Of a DNA stretch of 64,000 bases, positions 1-8,710 are shown one piece after another (the stretch's first letter is position 1; the number at the start of each line of letters is the position of its first letter). The stretch lies in contig NZ_FNYZ01000001.1 of NCBI RefSeq assembly GCF_900109095.1, positions 124,001 to 188,000 of the forward strand. The letters run 5' to 3'. Position numbers and translations under genes: made by a program. The DNA is from Sphingobium sp. AP50. GTDB taxonomy: Bacteria; Pseudomonadota; Alphaproteobacteria; Sphingomonadales; Sphingomonadaceae. The notes under the pieces were generated by a model. The model had not been told where the DNA came from. It made no database searches and saw only the letters and a list, made by a program, of their open reading frames with translations.

Positions 1-116
1 CCTGTCCTTCGATACGCCATTTCGGCTTCGCTCAATGCCTGTCCTGAGCGTCCAAAGCAGTCACGTGCCTGCTTTGGACCTTGGCAGGCAGTCGAAGGGG
101 CTACTCAGGACGAACG
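1..116. repeat. Degenerate dispersed inverted repeat, family A
   Basis: This intergenic stretch holds pieces of the element seen intact at 41621-41679: GTCCTGAGC near 41 and AGTCGAAGG...CAGGACGAACGG near 90-116. The two halves are separated by a private hairpin, CCAAAGCAG against CTGCTTTGG. It lies downstream of the phosphatase gene. The element is cut by the window edge, so its full extent is unknown. Confidence 0.5.
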
Positions 117-123
117 GGCTAAC

Positions 124-603
124 TCAAGAAGTTCTATCAACAGCTTGCAAACTGCCGACAATGGCCCTCGCGGCGCGGGTGACATCGTCCCAGGTCACGG
201 CAAAGCCGGCTTCGTCGCCATAATAGGGATCGGTCACGCCGTTGCCCTCCCGCCCCGGCACCATGTCCATCAGCAGTCGCAGCTCGGCCGTCCCATCCGA
301 CGGGCGGATGCGCCGCAAATTGCGCAGATTGTCGGCATCCAGCGCATAAACATAAGTGAAGCGGCGGAAATCCTGCGCCGTCACCTGTCGCCCGCGATAA
401 TGGGAAATGTCGATGCCATGGGACAATGCCTGTCGCTGCGCCCGCGCATCAGGCGGGCAATCGACATGCCAGTCGCCGGTCCCGGCCGAATCGACGATGA
501 TAGCCAGCCCGGCCTTCTCCGCTTCCGCCCGCAAGGCCGCTTCCGCCAGCGGCGACCGGCAGATATTGCCCAGACACACGAACAGGACGGACGGCTGGCT
601 CAT
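124..603 (-). CDS. Low-molecular-weight protein-tyrosine phosphatase
   Basis: 159 residues, the normal length for this cytoplasmic family. The signature P-loop C-x5-R lies at residues 10-16 (CLGNICRS), with Cys10 as the expected nucleophile and Arg16 as the phosphate-binding residue. The general-acid loop DPYYGD is at residues 125-130. The family hydrolyses phosphotyrosine and, in some bacteria, regulates polysaccharide kinases; no such kinase is adjacent here. The ATG overlaps the stop of the upstream HerA-like ATPase by four bases (ATGA), so translation of the two is probably coupled. Substrate unknown. Confidence 0.93.
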   Translation of the reverse strand: MSQPSVLFVCLGNICRSPLAEAALRAEAEKAGLAIIVDSAGTGDWHVDCPPDARAQRQALSHGIDISHYRGRQVTAQDFRRFTYVYALDADNLRNLRRIRPSDGTAELRLLMDMVPGREGNGVTDPYYGDEAGFAVTWDDVTRAARAIVGSLQAVDRTS

Positions 604-2051
604 CCCTCGGCCGCCGCCGTCGACAGGCCCAGCCCCGGTAGGCCGATCGATCGCTTGCCCGAAAAATCGGTGCGGGCGACGATAACGCCCAACTTCTCCA
701 TATAGTCGATCAGGCGGCGCACCCGGCCCGGCGAACTGGTGCCATAGGCGCGGGCCAGCGCGCTGTCGTCAGGGCAGGGCTGTCCATCCAGCGCCGCCCG
801 CGCGATCAGCAGGAAGGGCGCGAGCATATCCTCCGGCACCGGTTCCGCCGCCCGGATCGCATCCTGCCAGCGCGGATCATCGGCATCGGCCATGCCCGCT
901 TGCGCCATGGCGAAGCGCTTGCGGAAGGCGGGCAGGTCCAGCGGCGATCGCTTCAGCCCCTTCATCCGGCAGCGGACGCCGAAATCCTGATACATCGCCG
1001 CCACACTGGGCGCGGCATCGCCCAGATCGGCGACGATATCCTCCAGCACGGCAATGACGACCGGTTCATTCTCTCCGAAATCCAGCTCCGGCGCGGCGGG
1101 CTTGGCCGATGGCGTGTCGGCCAGCGCGCGCATGATTTCCTCGGCCGGGCGTGCGGTCGGTTCGGCGCGCGGCGGGGGCGGCGGCAGCGCCTCCTCCTCG
1201 ACCCGCGCGAACAGCATCTCCTGAAAATCCCCGCCCGTCGTCACCGGCGGCGGCATCAGCTTGTGCGTCCCGCCGCGCGTGCCGGTCTTGACCGTGCCGA
1301 TCTTCACGCCCACCGGCCGCCGCGCGATGGCGGGACCAAGGCCCAGAAAGCGCCCGCGCTCCAGATCGCGAATCTGCTCGGCCTGCCGCCGCTCCATGCC
1401 CAGCAGGTCGGCCGCGCGCGCCATGTCGATGTCCAGGAAGGTCCGGCCCATCAGGAAGTTGGAGGCTTCTGCCGCCACATTCTTGGCCAGCTTGGCGAGG
1501 CGCTGGGTCGCGATCACGCCTGCCAGGCCGCGTTTACGGCCGCGACACATCAGGTTGGTCATGGCGGCCAGTGAAAGCCTCCGCGCTTCGTCCGACACAT
1601 CACCGGCGGAAACGGGCGCGAACATCTGCGCCTCGTCCACCACCACCAGCGCCGGATACCAATGGTCGCGTGGCGCATCGAACAGGGTCGACAGGAAGGT
1701 CGCGGCGCATTTCATCTGCGCCTCCAGTTCCAGCGATTCGAGACTGAGCACCACCGACGCGCGATGTTCGCGGATGCGCGTCGCCATCTTGATGATCTCG
1801 CGCTCATTATAGTCGCCCGCGTCGATCACCACATGGCCATATTCGTCGGCCAGCGTCACGAAATCGCCTTCGGGATCGATCACCACCTGCTGCACCATCG
1901 GCGCGCTTTCTTCCAGCAGGCGGCGCAACAGATGCGATTTGCCCGACCCCGAATTGCCCTGAACGAGCAGCCGGGTGGCGAGCAATTCCTCGACATCGAC
2001 CAGCACGTCCTTGCCGTGGCTGTCGGTTCCTATGCTGATGCTGGCGGTCAC
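600..2051 (-). CDS. HerA/DUF87-type ATPase
   Basis: Cytoplasmic P-loop ATPase of the HerA/FtsK-like superfamily. From the GTG at 2051 it is 483 residues. A short beta-rich N-terminus precedes Walker A GNSGSGKS (about 32-39), then an IDPEGDF strand typical of DUF87 proteins, Walker B VVVDEAQ (about 136-142) and an arginine-rich GRKRG segment. The C-terminal third after a proline-rich linker resembles a DNA-binding or regulatory tail. The open frame reaches an ATG at 2093, but that codon lacks a ribosome site, whereas the GTG follows AAAGGG at a suitable distance and gives an N-terminus starting with the first beta strand. HerA relatives translocate DNA or act in repair; the precise role here is unknown. 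Confidence 0.8.
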   Translation of the reverse strand: MTASISIGTDSHGKDVLVDVEELLATRLLVQGNSGSGKSHLLRRLLEESAPMVQQVVIDPEGDFVTLADEYGHVVIDAGDYNEREIIKMATRIREHRASVVLSLESLELEAQMKCAATFLSTLFDAPRDHWYPALVVVDEAQMFAPVSAGDVSDEARRLSLAAMTNLMCRGRKRGLAGVIATQRLAKLAKNVAAEASNFLMGRTFLDIDMARAADLLGMERRQAEQIRDLERGRFLGLGPAIARRPVGVKIGTVKTGTRGGTHKLMPPPVTTGGDFQEMLFARVEEEALPPPPPRAEPTARPAEEIMRALADTPSAKPAAPELDFGENEPVVIAVLEDIVADLGDAAPSVAAMYQDFGVRCRMKGLKRSPLDLPAFRKRFAMAQAGMADADDPRWQDAIRAAEPVPEDMLAPFLLIARAALDGQPCPDDSALARAYGTSSPGRVRRLIDYMEKLGVIVARTDFSGKRSIGLPGLGLSTAAAEG

Positions 2052-2163
2052 TGATGCCCTTTGGCCCAAGCGGGCAGGGGAGCGCAAGGGCATGTTGGGA
2101 CAAACGGTCCGCTGTCCCCGGCCCGTGTTGATCCGCTAGGGGCGAGGCAGAAGGAGTCTTCAT

Positions 2164-2607
2164 TTGCGGTTTTCCATTGCGGCGGCGCTGATCCTGCTGT
2201 CCCTTTCAGCCTGTGGCGATGATCGGCGGGAGGAACGGCTGCGCGCGGCCGGCCCCAACCCCTCGCTTGACGCGCTGTTGAAGGTTGCGAATGCCGATGC
2301 GGGCGCGCGCAAATTCGGCGTCTGTGCCGGTTGCCACAAGGCGAGCAAGGATGCCCCCGACTTTGGCGGCCCCAATCTCTATGGCGTCTATGGTCAGGTG
2401 ATGGGCCAGCATAGCGGCCGGTTCGGCTATACGCAGGCGATGATCGACAAGGGCGGCCGTTGGGATGCGCCGACGCTGGACGCCTGGATTGCCAACCCCC
2501 GGCAGGTCGTGCCCGGCACCAACATGCAATTTGCCGGCATCCCCGATCCGCTCGACCGGGCGGATATCATCGCTTATCTGCGCCGCCAGTCCGATCAGGA
2601 GCCCTGA
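2164..2607 (+). CDS. Lipid-anchored class I cytochrome c
   Basis: 147 residues starting at TTG, chosen because AAGGAG lies seven bases upstream and the protein then opens with a lipoprotein signal (lipobox LSAC, Cys17). Haem is attached at C54-A-G-C57-H58, and the likely sixth ligand is Met121 in GTNMQFAG, as in c550/c2-type proteins. It is probably a periplasmic electron carrier held to a membrane by lipid. It is divergent from the HerA-like gene, with about 110 bp between starts. No oxidase genes are adjacent, so the redox partner is unknown. Confidence 0.88.
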   Translation: MRFSIAAALILLSLSACGDDRREERLRAAGPNPSLDALLKVANADAGARKFGVCAGCHKASKDAPDFGGPNLYGVYGQVMGQHSGRFGYTQAMIDKGGRWDAPTLDAWIANPRQVVPGTNMQFAGIPDPLDRADIIAYLRRQSDQEP

Positions 2608-2657
2608 AACAGCGGTGTAGGATGGTCATCTACGAATATACGATCGGGTGCCTTGAC

Positions 2658-2675
2658 CACTGCCATGCCGCAGTG
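2658..2675 (+). other. Small leader hairpin ahead of ppc
   Basis: CACTGC and GCAGTG form a perfect 6-bp stem around CATGCC, 14 bases before the ppc start codon. No good Shine-Dalgarno sequence is visible before that ATG, so the hairpin may affect initiation. It is too short to assign to a known regulator. Confidence 0.3.
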
Positions 2676-2689
2676 CAGCATCACGTGTT

Positions 2690-5392
2690 ATGGAGAGTCA
2701 CGCAACCGCCCAATCCGCGCCTGCGATCACGCAGAATCCCGACATCCGCTATCTCGGGCGGCTGCTCGGTGACGTCATACGCGCCTATGGCGGCGACAAG
2801 CTCTACAAACAGACCGAATATATCCGGTCTGCTTCGGTCGACCGGGCGCGCGGCTTGCAGGGCGCGGACCTGACCGACACGGGGCTGGAGGCGCTCAGCC
2901 TTGACGACACGCTGAATTTCACCCGTGGTTTCATGCTCTTCTCGATGCTCGCCAATCTGGCCGAAGATCGGCAAGGGGTCGCAGCGGAGCCGGGCGCGGA
3001 CGTCGCTTCCGCGCTGGCCCGGCTGGAGGGCGAAGGCGTCGGCCGCGACGCCGTCCTCGATCTCCTGTCCCATGCGCTGATCGTTCCGGTCCTCACCGCC
3101 CACCCGACCGAGGTGCGGCGCAAGAGCATGATCGATCACAAGAATCGCATCGCCGACCTGATGCTGCTCAAGGATGCGGGGCGGGCCGAGACCGACGAGG
3201 GCGAAAATCTGGACGAAGCGATCTTCCGCCAGATCGCCCTGCTGTGGCAGACGCGCCCGCTGCGCCGCGAGAAATTGTTCGTCGCCGACGAGATCGAAAA
3301 TGTCCTCGCCTATTTCCGCGACACTTTCCTGCCCGTGCTGCCCGCCCTCTATGCCCGGTGGGAGCGGGTATTGGGCGCCCGCCCGCAAAGTTTCCTGCGA
3401 GTCGGCAGCTGGATCGGTGGCGATCGTGACGGCAATCCCTTCGTACAGGCGCCGCAGCTCGAATTCGCGCTGAAACGCGGCTGTCAGGCGGCCATCGCTT
3501 ATTATCTTGATGCGCTGCATGCGCTGGGCGCCGAACTGTCGCTGTCGACCGAACTTGCCCATGTGCCGCAGGCCGTGCTGGACCTGGCCGAAGCCAGCGG
3601 TGACGCATCGCCCAGCCGCAAGGACGAGCCTTATCGCCGCGCCATTTCCGGCATCTACGCCCGACTTGCCGCCACCTGCGTCGCCCTGACCGGCGGGCAG
3701 CCGGCCCGGCCGTCGGCGCTCAAGGGCGAAGCCTATGCCACGCCGCAGGATTTCCGCCGCGATCTCGTCACCGTGGCGCAGGGGCTGGCGAGCGAGGGTG
3801 ATGGTGCCCTGTCGACCGGCGGTGCGCTTGGTCGGCTGATTCGCGCGGTCGAAACCTTCGGCTTCCACCTCGCCACGCTCGACATGCGGCAGAATAGCGC
3901 CGTCCACGAACGGGTCGTGGGTGAACTCCTCAAAGTCGCGGGGGTCGAGGCGGATTATCTCTCGCTCGACGAATATGCCCGCATCGCTTTGTTGCGGAAA
4001 GAACTGGCGAACAACCGGCCGCTGGGATCGCGCTTTTCCGACTATTCGGAGGAAACCGCGTCCGAACTGGCGATTGTCCATGCCGCCGCGACCGCACACC
4101 AGCGATACGGTTCGCCCTGCATCACCCATTATATCATTTCCAAGGCGGAGAGCGTCTCCGACCTGCTGGAAGTGAATATCCTGCTGAAGGAAGCGGGCCT
4201 GTGGCGCGCAGGCGTGGATGGCGCCGCACCGCAGGCGGCGATCATGGCGATCCCGCTGTTCGAAACCATCGCCGATCTTGAGGCCGCGCCCAGCATCATG
4301 ACCGCCTATTTCGGCCTGCCCGAAATCGCCGGCGTGGTGAAAGCGCGGGGCCATCAGGAAGTGATGATCGGCTATTCGGACAGCAACAAGGATGGCGGCT
4401 ACATCACCTCCACCTGGAGCCTGTACAAGGCCAGTCAGGCGCTGGAGCCGGTCTTTGCCGATGCCGGTGCGGCGATGCAGTTGTTCCACGGCCGCGGCGG
4501 CGCGGTGGGGCGTGGCGGCGGATCGGCGTTCAAGGCCATACAGGCGCAGCCGCGCGGCAGCGTGCAGGGGCGCATCCGCATCACCGAACAGGGCGAGGTG
4601 ATCGCCGCCAAATTCGGCACGCGCGATGTCGCCATGACCAATTTGGAAGCGATGACCAGCGCGACCCTGCTCGCCAGTCTGGAGCCGGAGGGGATTTCGG
4701 CGCGGGACGCGGCGCGCTTCTCCGGCGCGATGGACGAACTGTCGAAAAACGCCTTCGCCGCCTATCGCGACCTCGTCTACGGCACCGACGGCTTCAAGGA
4801 ATTTTTCCGCCAGCTTACCCCGATACAGGAGATTTCCGGCCTCAAGATCGGCTCCCGTCCGGCCAGCCGGACCAAGAGCAATGCGATCGAGGATCTGCGC
4901 GCCATCCCCTGGGTGTTCAGCTGGGCGCAGGCGCGCGTCATGCTGCCCGGCTGGTATGGCGTGGGCCATGCGCTGACCCAGTTTGAGGACAAGGCGCTGC
5001 TGGCCGACATGGCGCAGCATTGGGCTTTCCTGAAATCGGCGCTGGCCAATCTGGAGATGGTGCTGGCTAAATCCGATCTGGGCATCGCCGCACGCTATCT
5101 GCCGCTGGTCGAGGATCAGGCCAAGGCGGACGAGCTTTTCGGCCGCATCAAAGATGGCTGGGGACAGGCGCATGACGGGTTGCTGGCAGCCACCGGCCAG
5201 TCGCGCCTGCTGGAAAAGAGCCCGGCGCTCGAAACCTCGATCCGCCTGCGCCTGCCCTATATCGAGCCGCTGAACCTGCTTCAGGTCGAACTGCTCAAGC
5301 GTCACCGCGCGGGTGAGGATGATGCGCGGATCAAGGAAGGCATCGAACTGTCGATCAACGCCATTGCTACCGCGCTCCGGAACAGCGGCTAG
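2690..5392 (+). CDS. ppc: Phosphoenolpyruvate carboxylase
   Basis: 900 residues, full length for bacterial PEP carboxylase, which makes oxaloacetate from PEP and bicarbonate to refill the TCA cycle. Visible signatures are the LTAHPTEVRRKS motif with the catalytic histidine, GGDRDGNP, the HGRGGAVGRGGG loop, QPRGSVQGRIR and EQGEVI, and a C-terminal NSG in place of the more usual NTG. The ATG chosen gives an N-terminus that leads into the ring-forming helices (PDIRYLGRLLGDVI). It stands alone, followed by a dispersed repeat and a candidate small RNA. Allosteric behaviour cannot be read from the sequence. Confidence 0.98.
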   Translation: MESHATAQSAPAITQNPDIRYLGRLLGDVIRAYGGDKLYKQTEYIRSASVDRARGLQGADLTDTGLEALSLDDTLNFTRGFMLFSMLANLAEDRQGVAAEPGADVASALARLEGEGVGRDAVLDLLSHALIVPVLTAHPTEVRRKSMIDHKNRIADLMLLKDAGRAETDEGENLDEAIFRQIALLWQTRPLRREKLFVADEIENVLAYFRDTFLPVLPALYARWERVLGARPQSFLRVGSWIGGDRDGNPFVQAPQLEFALKRGCQAAIAYYLDALHALGAELSLSTELAHVPQAVLDLAEASGDASPSRKDEPYRRAISGIYARLAATCVALTGGQPARPSALKGEAYATPQDFRRDLVTVAQGLASEGDGALSTGGALGRLIRAVETFGFHLATLDMRQNSAVHERVVGELLKVAGVEADYLSLDEYARIALLRKELANNRPLGSRFSDYSEETASELAIVHAAATAHQRYGSPCITHYIISKAESVSDLLEVNILLKEAGLWRAGVDGAAPQAAIMAIPLFETIADLEAAPSIMTAYFGLPEIAGVVKARGHQEVMIGYSDSNKDGGYITSTWSLYKASQALEPVFADAGAAMQLFHGRGGAVGRGGGSAFKAIQAQPRGSVQGRIRITEQGEVIAAKFGTRDVAMTNLEAMTSATLLASLEPEGISARDAARFSGAMDELSKNAFAAYRDLVYGTDGFKEFFRQLTPIQEISGLKIGSRPASRTKSNAIEDLRAIPWVFSWAQARVMLPGWYGVGHALTQFEDKALLADMAQHWAFLKSALANLEMVLAKSDLGIAARYLPLVEDQAKADELFGRIKDGWGQAHDGLLAATGQSRLLEKSPALETSIRLRLPYIEPLNLLQVELLKRHRAGEDDARIKEGIELSINAIATALRNSG

Positions 5393-5415
5393 AGCGGAAT
5401 GCTATCACTTTGAAT

Positions 5416-5484
5416 CGTCATTGCGAGCGCAGCGAAGCAATCCATGGTGCATCGGTGGATTGCTTCGCTGCGCTCGCAATGACG
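5416..5484. repeat. Dispersed inverted repeat, family B, copy 1
   Basis: Perfect 29-bp inverted repeat (arms 5416-5444 and 5456-5484, 11-bp loop). Each arm begins CGTCATTGCGAGCG. Near-identical copies occur at 19652-19720 and 36246-36315. It lies just after ppc and could fold in mRNA as a stabilising or terminating hairpin, but no T-run follows. Confidence 0.9.
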
Positions 5485-5589
5485 GAATGGATCAAAGTGG
5501 GATCACCACAGCCTAGCGACGAACATTATCCCGCCAATCGACCCCGTCGACTTTTGCAACAAACCGGACATTCCCCGGACGCACATCGC

Positions 5590-5692
5590 GCCTATCTCTT
5601 TCCTTGTCAGCGGCGCCTCTAGACAGACCCCCCTCTGTCGCCGCTGGCACTCCCCCTGAACCTCGACCCCCGGCCTGTGCCGGGGGTTTTTT
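5590..5692 (+). ncRNA. Candidate C-rich-loop small RNA
   Basis: There is no open frame of substance here. CAGCGGCG (5608-5615) pairs perfectly with CGCCGCTG (5639-5646). Inside, ACAGA (5623-5627) pairs with TCTGT (5634-5638), leaving a loop of six C. A single-stranded stretch with further C-runs (TCCCCCT) follows, then a strong terminator. Small RNAs with C-rich loops that target Shine-Dalgarno sequences are known in alphaproteobacteria. The 5' end is a guess, as no convincing promoter was found, and the element could instead be an untranslated tail of ppc. Confidence 0.45.
5667..5692 (+). terminator. Rho-independent terminator
   Basis: CCCCCGGC pairs with GCCGGGGG around CTGT and is followed by six T. 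It is 275 bases beyond the ppc stop, so it more likely ends a separate transcript or a long 3' tail. The next gene is convergent. Confidence 0.9.
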
Positions 5693-5701
5693 CCTGGCCC
5701 G

Positions 5702-6280
5702 TCAGGTGGCGGGCGGCAGATAGGCCAGGCTGTTTTCGACCGGTGGCAGCAGCGTCTGCATCGCACGCAACATGTGCTGCACCTGCCGCGCTCCGTCTCC
5801 GTCACATCCGGACTGGAAAATGAAAGAGCCGCCGGCAGACCCCTTGTCGAAATTCACGCCGGCCACCGCACCGCCATCGAAAATATAGGTGCAGCCCTTC
5901 GGCAGGACGAAAGGCAGGTCGGCCGTCAGCTTTTCCGGCCGCAGCCGTCCGAACATGCGGCGCAACTGCATGGCCCTGCCTTGGGGCAGGCTATACACTT
6001 TCCGACTATCGATGAAATGGCCGTCAACCCCGCCAAAGCAGCAGACATGATGGTCGGCGCCACGCTCGACCGTCATCTGTCCATCGGGCGCCAATGTGTA
6101 GGACAGGGTTCGGCTGAGGTCGCCATCGCCATATTTGCGGAACTGCAAGGTAATGCTCTCGCCCGCCAGCGTCGCATCGCTCGCAACCGGCCAGTCGCCG
6201 ACAAGGCTCTCTGTGCGGGGCCTGTCGCTGCACCCGGTGATCATGGCGGTCAGGGCCAGCAGGCTGATCAGTTGTTTCAT
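5702..6280 (-). CDS. Hypothetical lipoprotein
   Basis: 192 residues from the ATG at 6280. The frame is open further upstream, but only this start gives a proper lipoprotein signal (MKQLISLLALTAMITGC). The mature part has beta-rich stretches (SITLQFRKYGDG, SRTLSYTLAPDGQM), a Cys-Cys pair (HVCCFGG) and two further cysteines. I do not recognise a family. It probably sits in the periplasm or outer membrane. It faces the terminator at 5667-5692 and has no obvious operon partner. Confidence 0.75.
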   Translation of the reverse strand: MKQLISLLALTAMITGCSDRPRTESLVGDWPVASDATLAGESITLQFRKYGDGDLSRTLSYTLAPDGQMTVERGADHHVCCFGGVDGHFIDSRKVYSLPQGRAMQLRRMFGRLRPEKLTADLPFVLPKGCTYIFDGGAVAGVNFDKGSAGGSFIFQSGCDGDGARQVQHMLRAMQTLLPPVENSLAYLPPAT

Positions 6281-6475
6281 GGCTACAGGCTTATGGCGGC
6301 CTGTTGTCACGGGCAATATTGGATCAGGGGGAATGCGGAACGGCTGCAGTCCAAAGGCCGCCCCGCACCCCAACTCCCGCCAGAGGGAGGTGATCCGTGC
6401 GTATCGTCGGGGTGGATCGACGATGCGCGATGTCAAAGCGCGCGGGCGAACCTTTCAGCCCGCCCGCGCATCCAT

Positions 6476-7030
6476 TCAGAATTTGGCGACAACACCTGCC
6501 ATCGGGCGGATCGAGTGGAAGTTGCCGGTCGTATCGGCCTGTACGCGCAGGCGGACACTGCTGCTTTGCGCGGAACCGCCCATGTCGGCCGGGGACAGTT
6601 CGACGCCCGCGCCATAGGTCATGCCATGATAGTCGCGGCTATCCTTGCCCAGCGCATCGAAATTGGTCCACTGATAGCCGACCTTGGTGAAGATCAGGCT
6701 GTCCTTGCCCGCCTTCACACCAACTCGGCCAGCGGCGCCATATTCCCAGTCGATATCGCCGCTCACGCCCTTCGACGCGGTGCCTTCGACACCGACGACG
6801 ACCGGCCCGGCGACATTATAGTTCACGCCGGCGACGCCTTCGACCATGCGGCCTTTATAGCCGACCGGCGGAATGCCTTCCTTGCTGGTTTCGCTATCAT
6901 AATTATGCACGCCGGCCATGACGCCGACATAGGGCTCAAGGCGCTTGGTGGAGCCGGCATCGTCCTGTGCAAAGGCGGCGGCGGGGAGCAGGCACGCAGC
7001 AGCGGCGGCCGTGAAAACCAGTGTCTTCAT
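6476..7030 (-). CDS. Opacity-like outer-membrane beta-barrel protein
   Basis: 184 residues with a cleavable signal peptide (AAAFAQ|DD) and alternating glycine/aromatic strands (YVGVMAGVHNYDSE, GVAGVNYNVAGPVVVGVEG, YGAAGRVGVKAG). It ends in VVAKF, whose terminal Phe suits the BAM outer-membrane insertion signal. The size fits an 8-stranded OmpA/Opa-like barrel. It is transcribed alone leftwards. A structural envelope role is likely; no ligand is evident. Confidence 0.82.
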   Translation of the reverse strand: MKTLVFTAAAAACLLPAAAFAQDDAGSTKRLEPYVGVMAGVHNYDSETSKEGIPPVGYKGRMVEGVAGVNYNVAGPVVVGVEGTASKGVSGDIDWEYGAAGRVGVKAGKDSLIFTKVGYQWTNFDALGKDSRDYHGMTYGAGVELSPADMGGSAQSSSVRLRVQADTTGNFHSIRPMAGVVAKF

Positions 7031-7178
7031 GGGTGTGACCCTTTTATTCGTTGATGATTGGAATGCGGCGGTGTGGACCCGCCGGGCCGAAGGGAGCGCT
7101 CAAAGCGGCTCGGTGTCGGCAGGGGAGAAATGGATGAGCGGGCCGGAAGGTTTCCTGAACGAAATCGAAAAATCGGGC

Positions 7179-7243
7179 AAAAGCCGATTATGTGACGGAA
7201 AGAACACGCTTTCTGTCATTCCCATGAACAGAAGGCGGCTTTT
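7179..7243. other. Imperfect long hairpin in a gene-free stretch
   Basis: AAAAGCC (7179-7185) pairs with GGCTTTT (7237-7243). Internally TGACGGAAAG faces CTTTCTGTCA with one mismatch around AACACG. It lies between the start of the beta-barrel gene (leftward) and a lipoprotein gene (rightward). It may be an operator region or a short transcript. The rest of the 7031-7345 gap shows nothing clear apart from the ribosome site of the next gene. Confidence 0.4.
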
Positions 7244-7345
7244 CTGAACCTGCGATAAATGCTGGCATGGAAAGGATAATCCATTCACAACCAATTCAAG
7301 CTGGCCGCGTTACGCAGGGCATAGGATGATTTGAGGAGACAGGCG

Positions 7346-8023
7346 ATGACGGGCATCCGACATCGGTTTCTGGCGGCCATGGGCCTTGCGGGCACATTGA
7401 TGCTCGGTGGCTGCTATGATGATGGTTATGGCTATGGCGGCGTCAGCGTCGGCAGCGGCTATTATGGGAACGGCTATTACGATCCCTATTATAGTCCGGG
7501 CTATTATCCCGGTGGCTATGGCTGGTATGACGGCTTCTATTATCCGGGTAACGGCTATTATGTCTATGATCGGGGCGGTCGTCGTCATCGTTGGAACGAT
7601 GGCCAGCGTCGCTATTGGGAAGGCCGCAGGGGCGATCATCCCGGTGCAGGACGGCCGGGAGACGGTCGTCCGGGTGTTGGGCGCCCCGGCGATGGTCGCC
7701 CCGGCTATGGACGACCCGGTGATGGTCGTCCGGGCGATGGACGTGGCCCCGGTCGGGATGGCAACTGGGGCAATCGCGATCCCAATCGTCCGCCGGGCAA
7801 TGGCAATTGGAACGGGCAACGCCCACCACAGGGCGGCGATCGTGGGCCGGGCCGCTGGCGTGGCAATGATGGCGCCCGCCCGCAACCCCAGCCCGGTCTT
7901 CGTCCCCCGCAGCAGGCGCGTCCGCAACCGCAGCCACGCCCGCAGATGAGCCAGCCACGGGCCGATCGTCCGATGCGTGGGCCCAGCCGCAATGCGGCAT
8001 CTCCCCGGACCCGCAACAACTGA
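7346..8023 (+). CDS. Gly/Tyr/Arg/Pro-rich repeat lipoprotein
   Basis: 225 residues, starting at the ATG with GAGGAG upstream rather than the TTG 15 bases earlier. A lipoprotein signal ends at GGC (Cys23). It is followed by a Gly-Tyr-rich low-complexity zone (about 26-75), a basic hinge, three perfect-length decapeptides based on GRPGDGRPG (101-130) and a Gln/Pro/Arg tail. The mature chain is strongly basic and probably disordered, so it may bind cell-wall or surface polyanions. Its stop TGA shares a base with the next ATG, so the two lipoproteins form an operon. Confidence 0.8.
   Translation: MTGIRHRFLAAMGLAGTLMLGGCYDDGYGYGGVSVGSGYYGNGYYDPYYSPGYYPGGYGWYDGFYYPGNGYYVYDRGGRRHRWNDGQRRYWEGRRGDHPGAGRPGDGRPGVGRPGDGRPGYGRPGDGRPGDGRGPGRDGNWGNRDPNRPPGNGNWNGQRPPQGGDRGPGRWRGNDGARPQPQPGLRPPQQARPQPQPRPQMSQPRADRPMRGPSRNAASPRTRNN
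7646..7735 (+). repeat. Three 30-bp coding tandem repeats
   Basis: These encode AGRPGDGRPG, VGRPGDGRPG and YGRPGDGRPG in succession. The DNA copies differ at wobble positions, so the repeat is kept at protein level rather than being a fresh duplication. Confidence 0.8.
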
Positions 8024-8709
8024 TGCGGGCAGGGATCAGGACCGCCATATTGCTCCCACTCCTGCTCGTCGCCGCGTGCGACGGGCGGGAAGAGAGCGCG
8101 ATCGACAATCTGGCCAACGGCGCCAACAGCACACAGGTCGAAAATAACGTCCGCGCCGAAGCGATGGCGTTGATGGAGCCGCTCAATCCGCCAGCCCCCG
8201 GCACGCCCGGCGGCCTGCCTGTCGATCCCGCGCCGCTGGCGGAAGGATCGATCGATCCCGACAGCGCAGAGGGCGCGGCGCAGGTGGTGCAGGGCTATTA
8301 TGGCCTGCTGGAAGAAAAGCGGTTCGAGGATGCGCAGGATCTTTGGGATCCGGAGGGGGCAATCGGCGCGCAGGATGACGCCCATTTCGAGGCGCGCTTC
8401 CGCGGCTTCGGTGAAATCCACGCCAATATCGGCGCACCGTCCGACCCCGAAGGTGCGGCCGGTTCCTCCTATGTCACCGTGCCGGTGCAGGTCTATGGCC
8501 GGATCAAGACCAATGGAAAGCCCTTCTACACGCTGCGGCAGGTCCTGCTTCGCCGGGTCAACGACGTGCCCGGATCGACCGAGACGCAGCGGCGCTGGCA
8601 TATCGAATCGATTGCCGCCTATGTGCCGCCCAAAGTGCCGGCGGGGGACAATGCAGCCGAACCGCCCAAAGCCATCTCGATGACAGACGGCATGGCCGAC
8701 AAGCCCTGA
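8023..8709 (+). CDS. Hypothetical lipoprotein
   Basis: 228 residues with a lipoprotein signal (LLLVAAC, Cys19). After a low-complexity Asn/Pro linker, residues about 85-205 (AAQVVQGYYGLLEEKRFEDA onward) look like an alpha+beta cone similar to NTF2-like domains, with conserved-looking tryptophans. This is a shape-based guess. It starts within the stop codon of the repeat lipoprotein and ends at a strong bidirectional terminator, so the two genes form a unit. Confidence 0.75.
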   Translation: MRAGIRTAILLPLLLVAACDGREESAIDNLANGANSTQVENNVRAEAMALMEPLNPPAPGTPGGLPVDPAPLAEGSIDPDSAEGAAQVVQGYYGLLEEKRFEDAQDLWDPEGAIGAQDDAHFEARFRGFGEIHANIGAPSDPEGAAGSSYVTVPVQVYGRIKTNGKPFYTLRQVLLRRVNDVPGSTETQRRWHIESIAAYVPPKVPAGDNAAEPPKAISMTDGMADKP

Positions 8710-8710
8710 A

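Noticed and set aside
2681..5305. 874-codon open frame on the minus strand opposite ppc
   Set aside because: It is the antisense shadow of a high-GC gene: His/Arg/Gln-rich with no domain signature, while the plus strand encodes complete PEP carboxylase.
5416..5484. Repeat B as the ppc terminator
   Set aside because: The stem is perfect but there is no T-run, and the same element lies after unrelated genes.
7646..7735. 30-bp tandem repeats as a CRISPR-like array
   Set aside because: They are contiguous without spacers and stay in frame within a lipoprotein gene.
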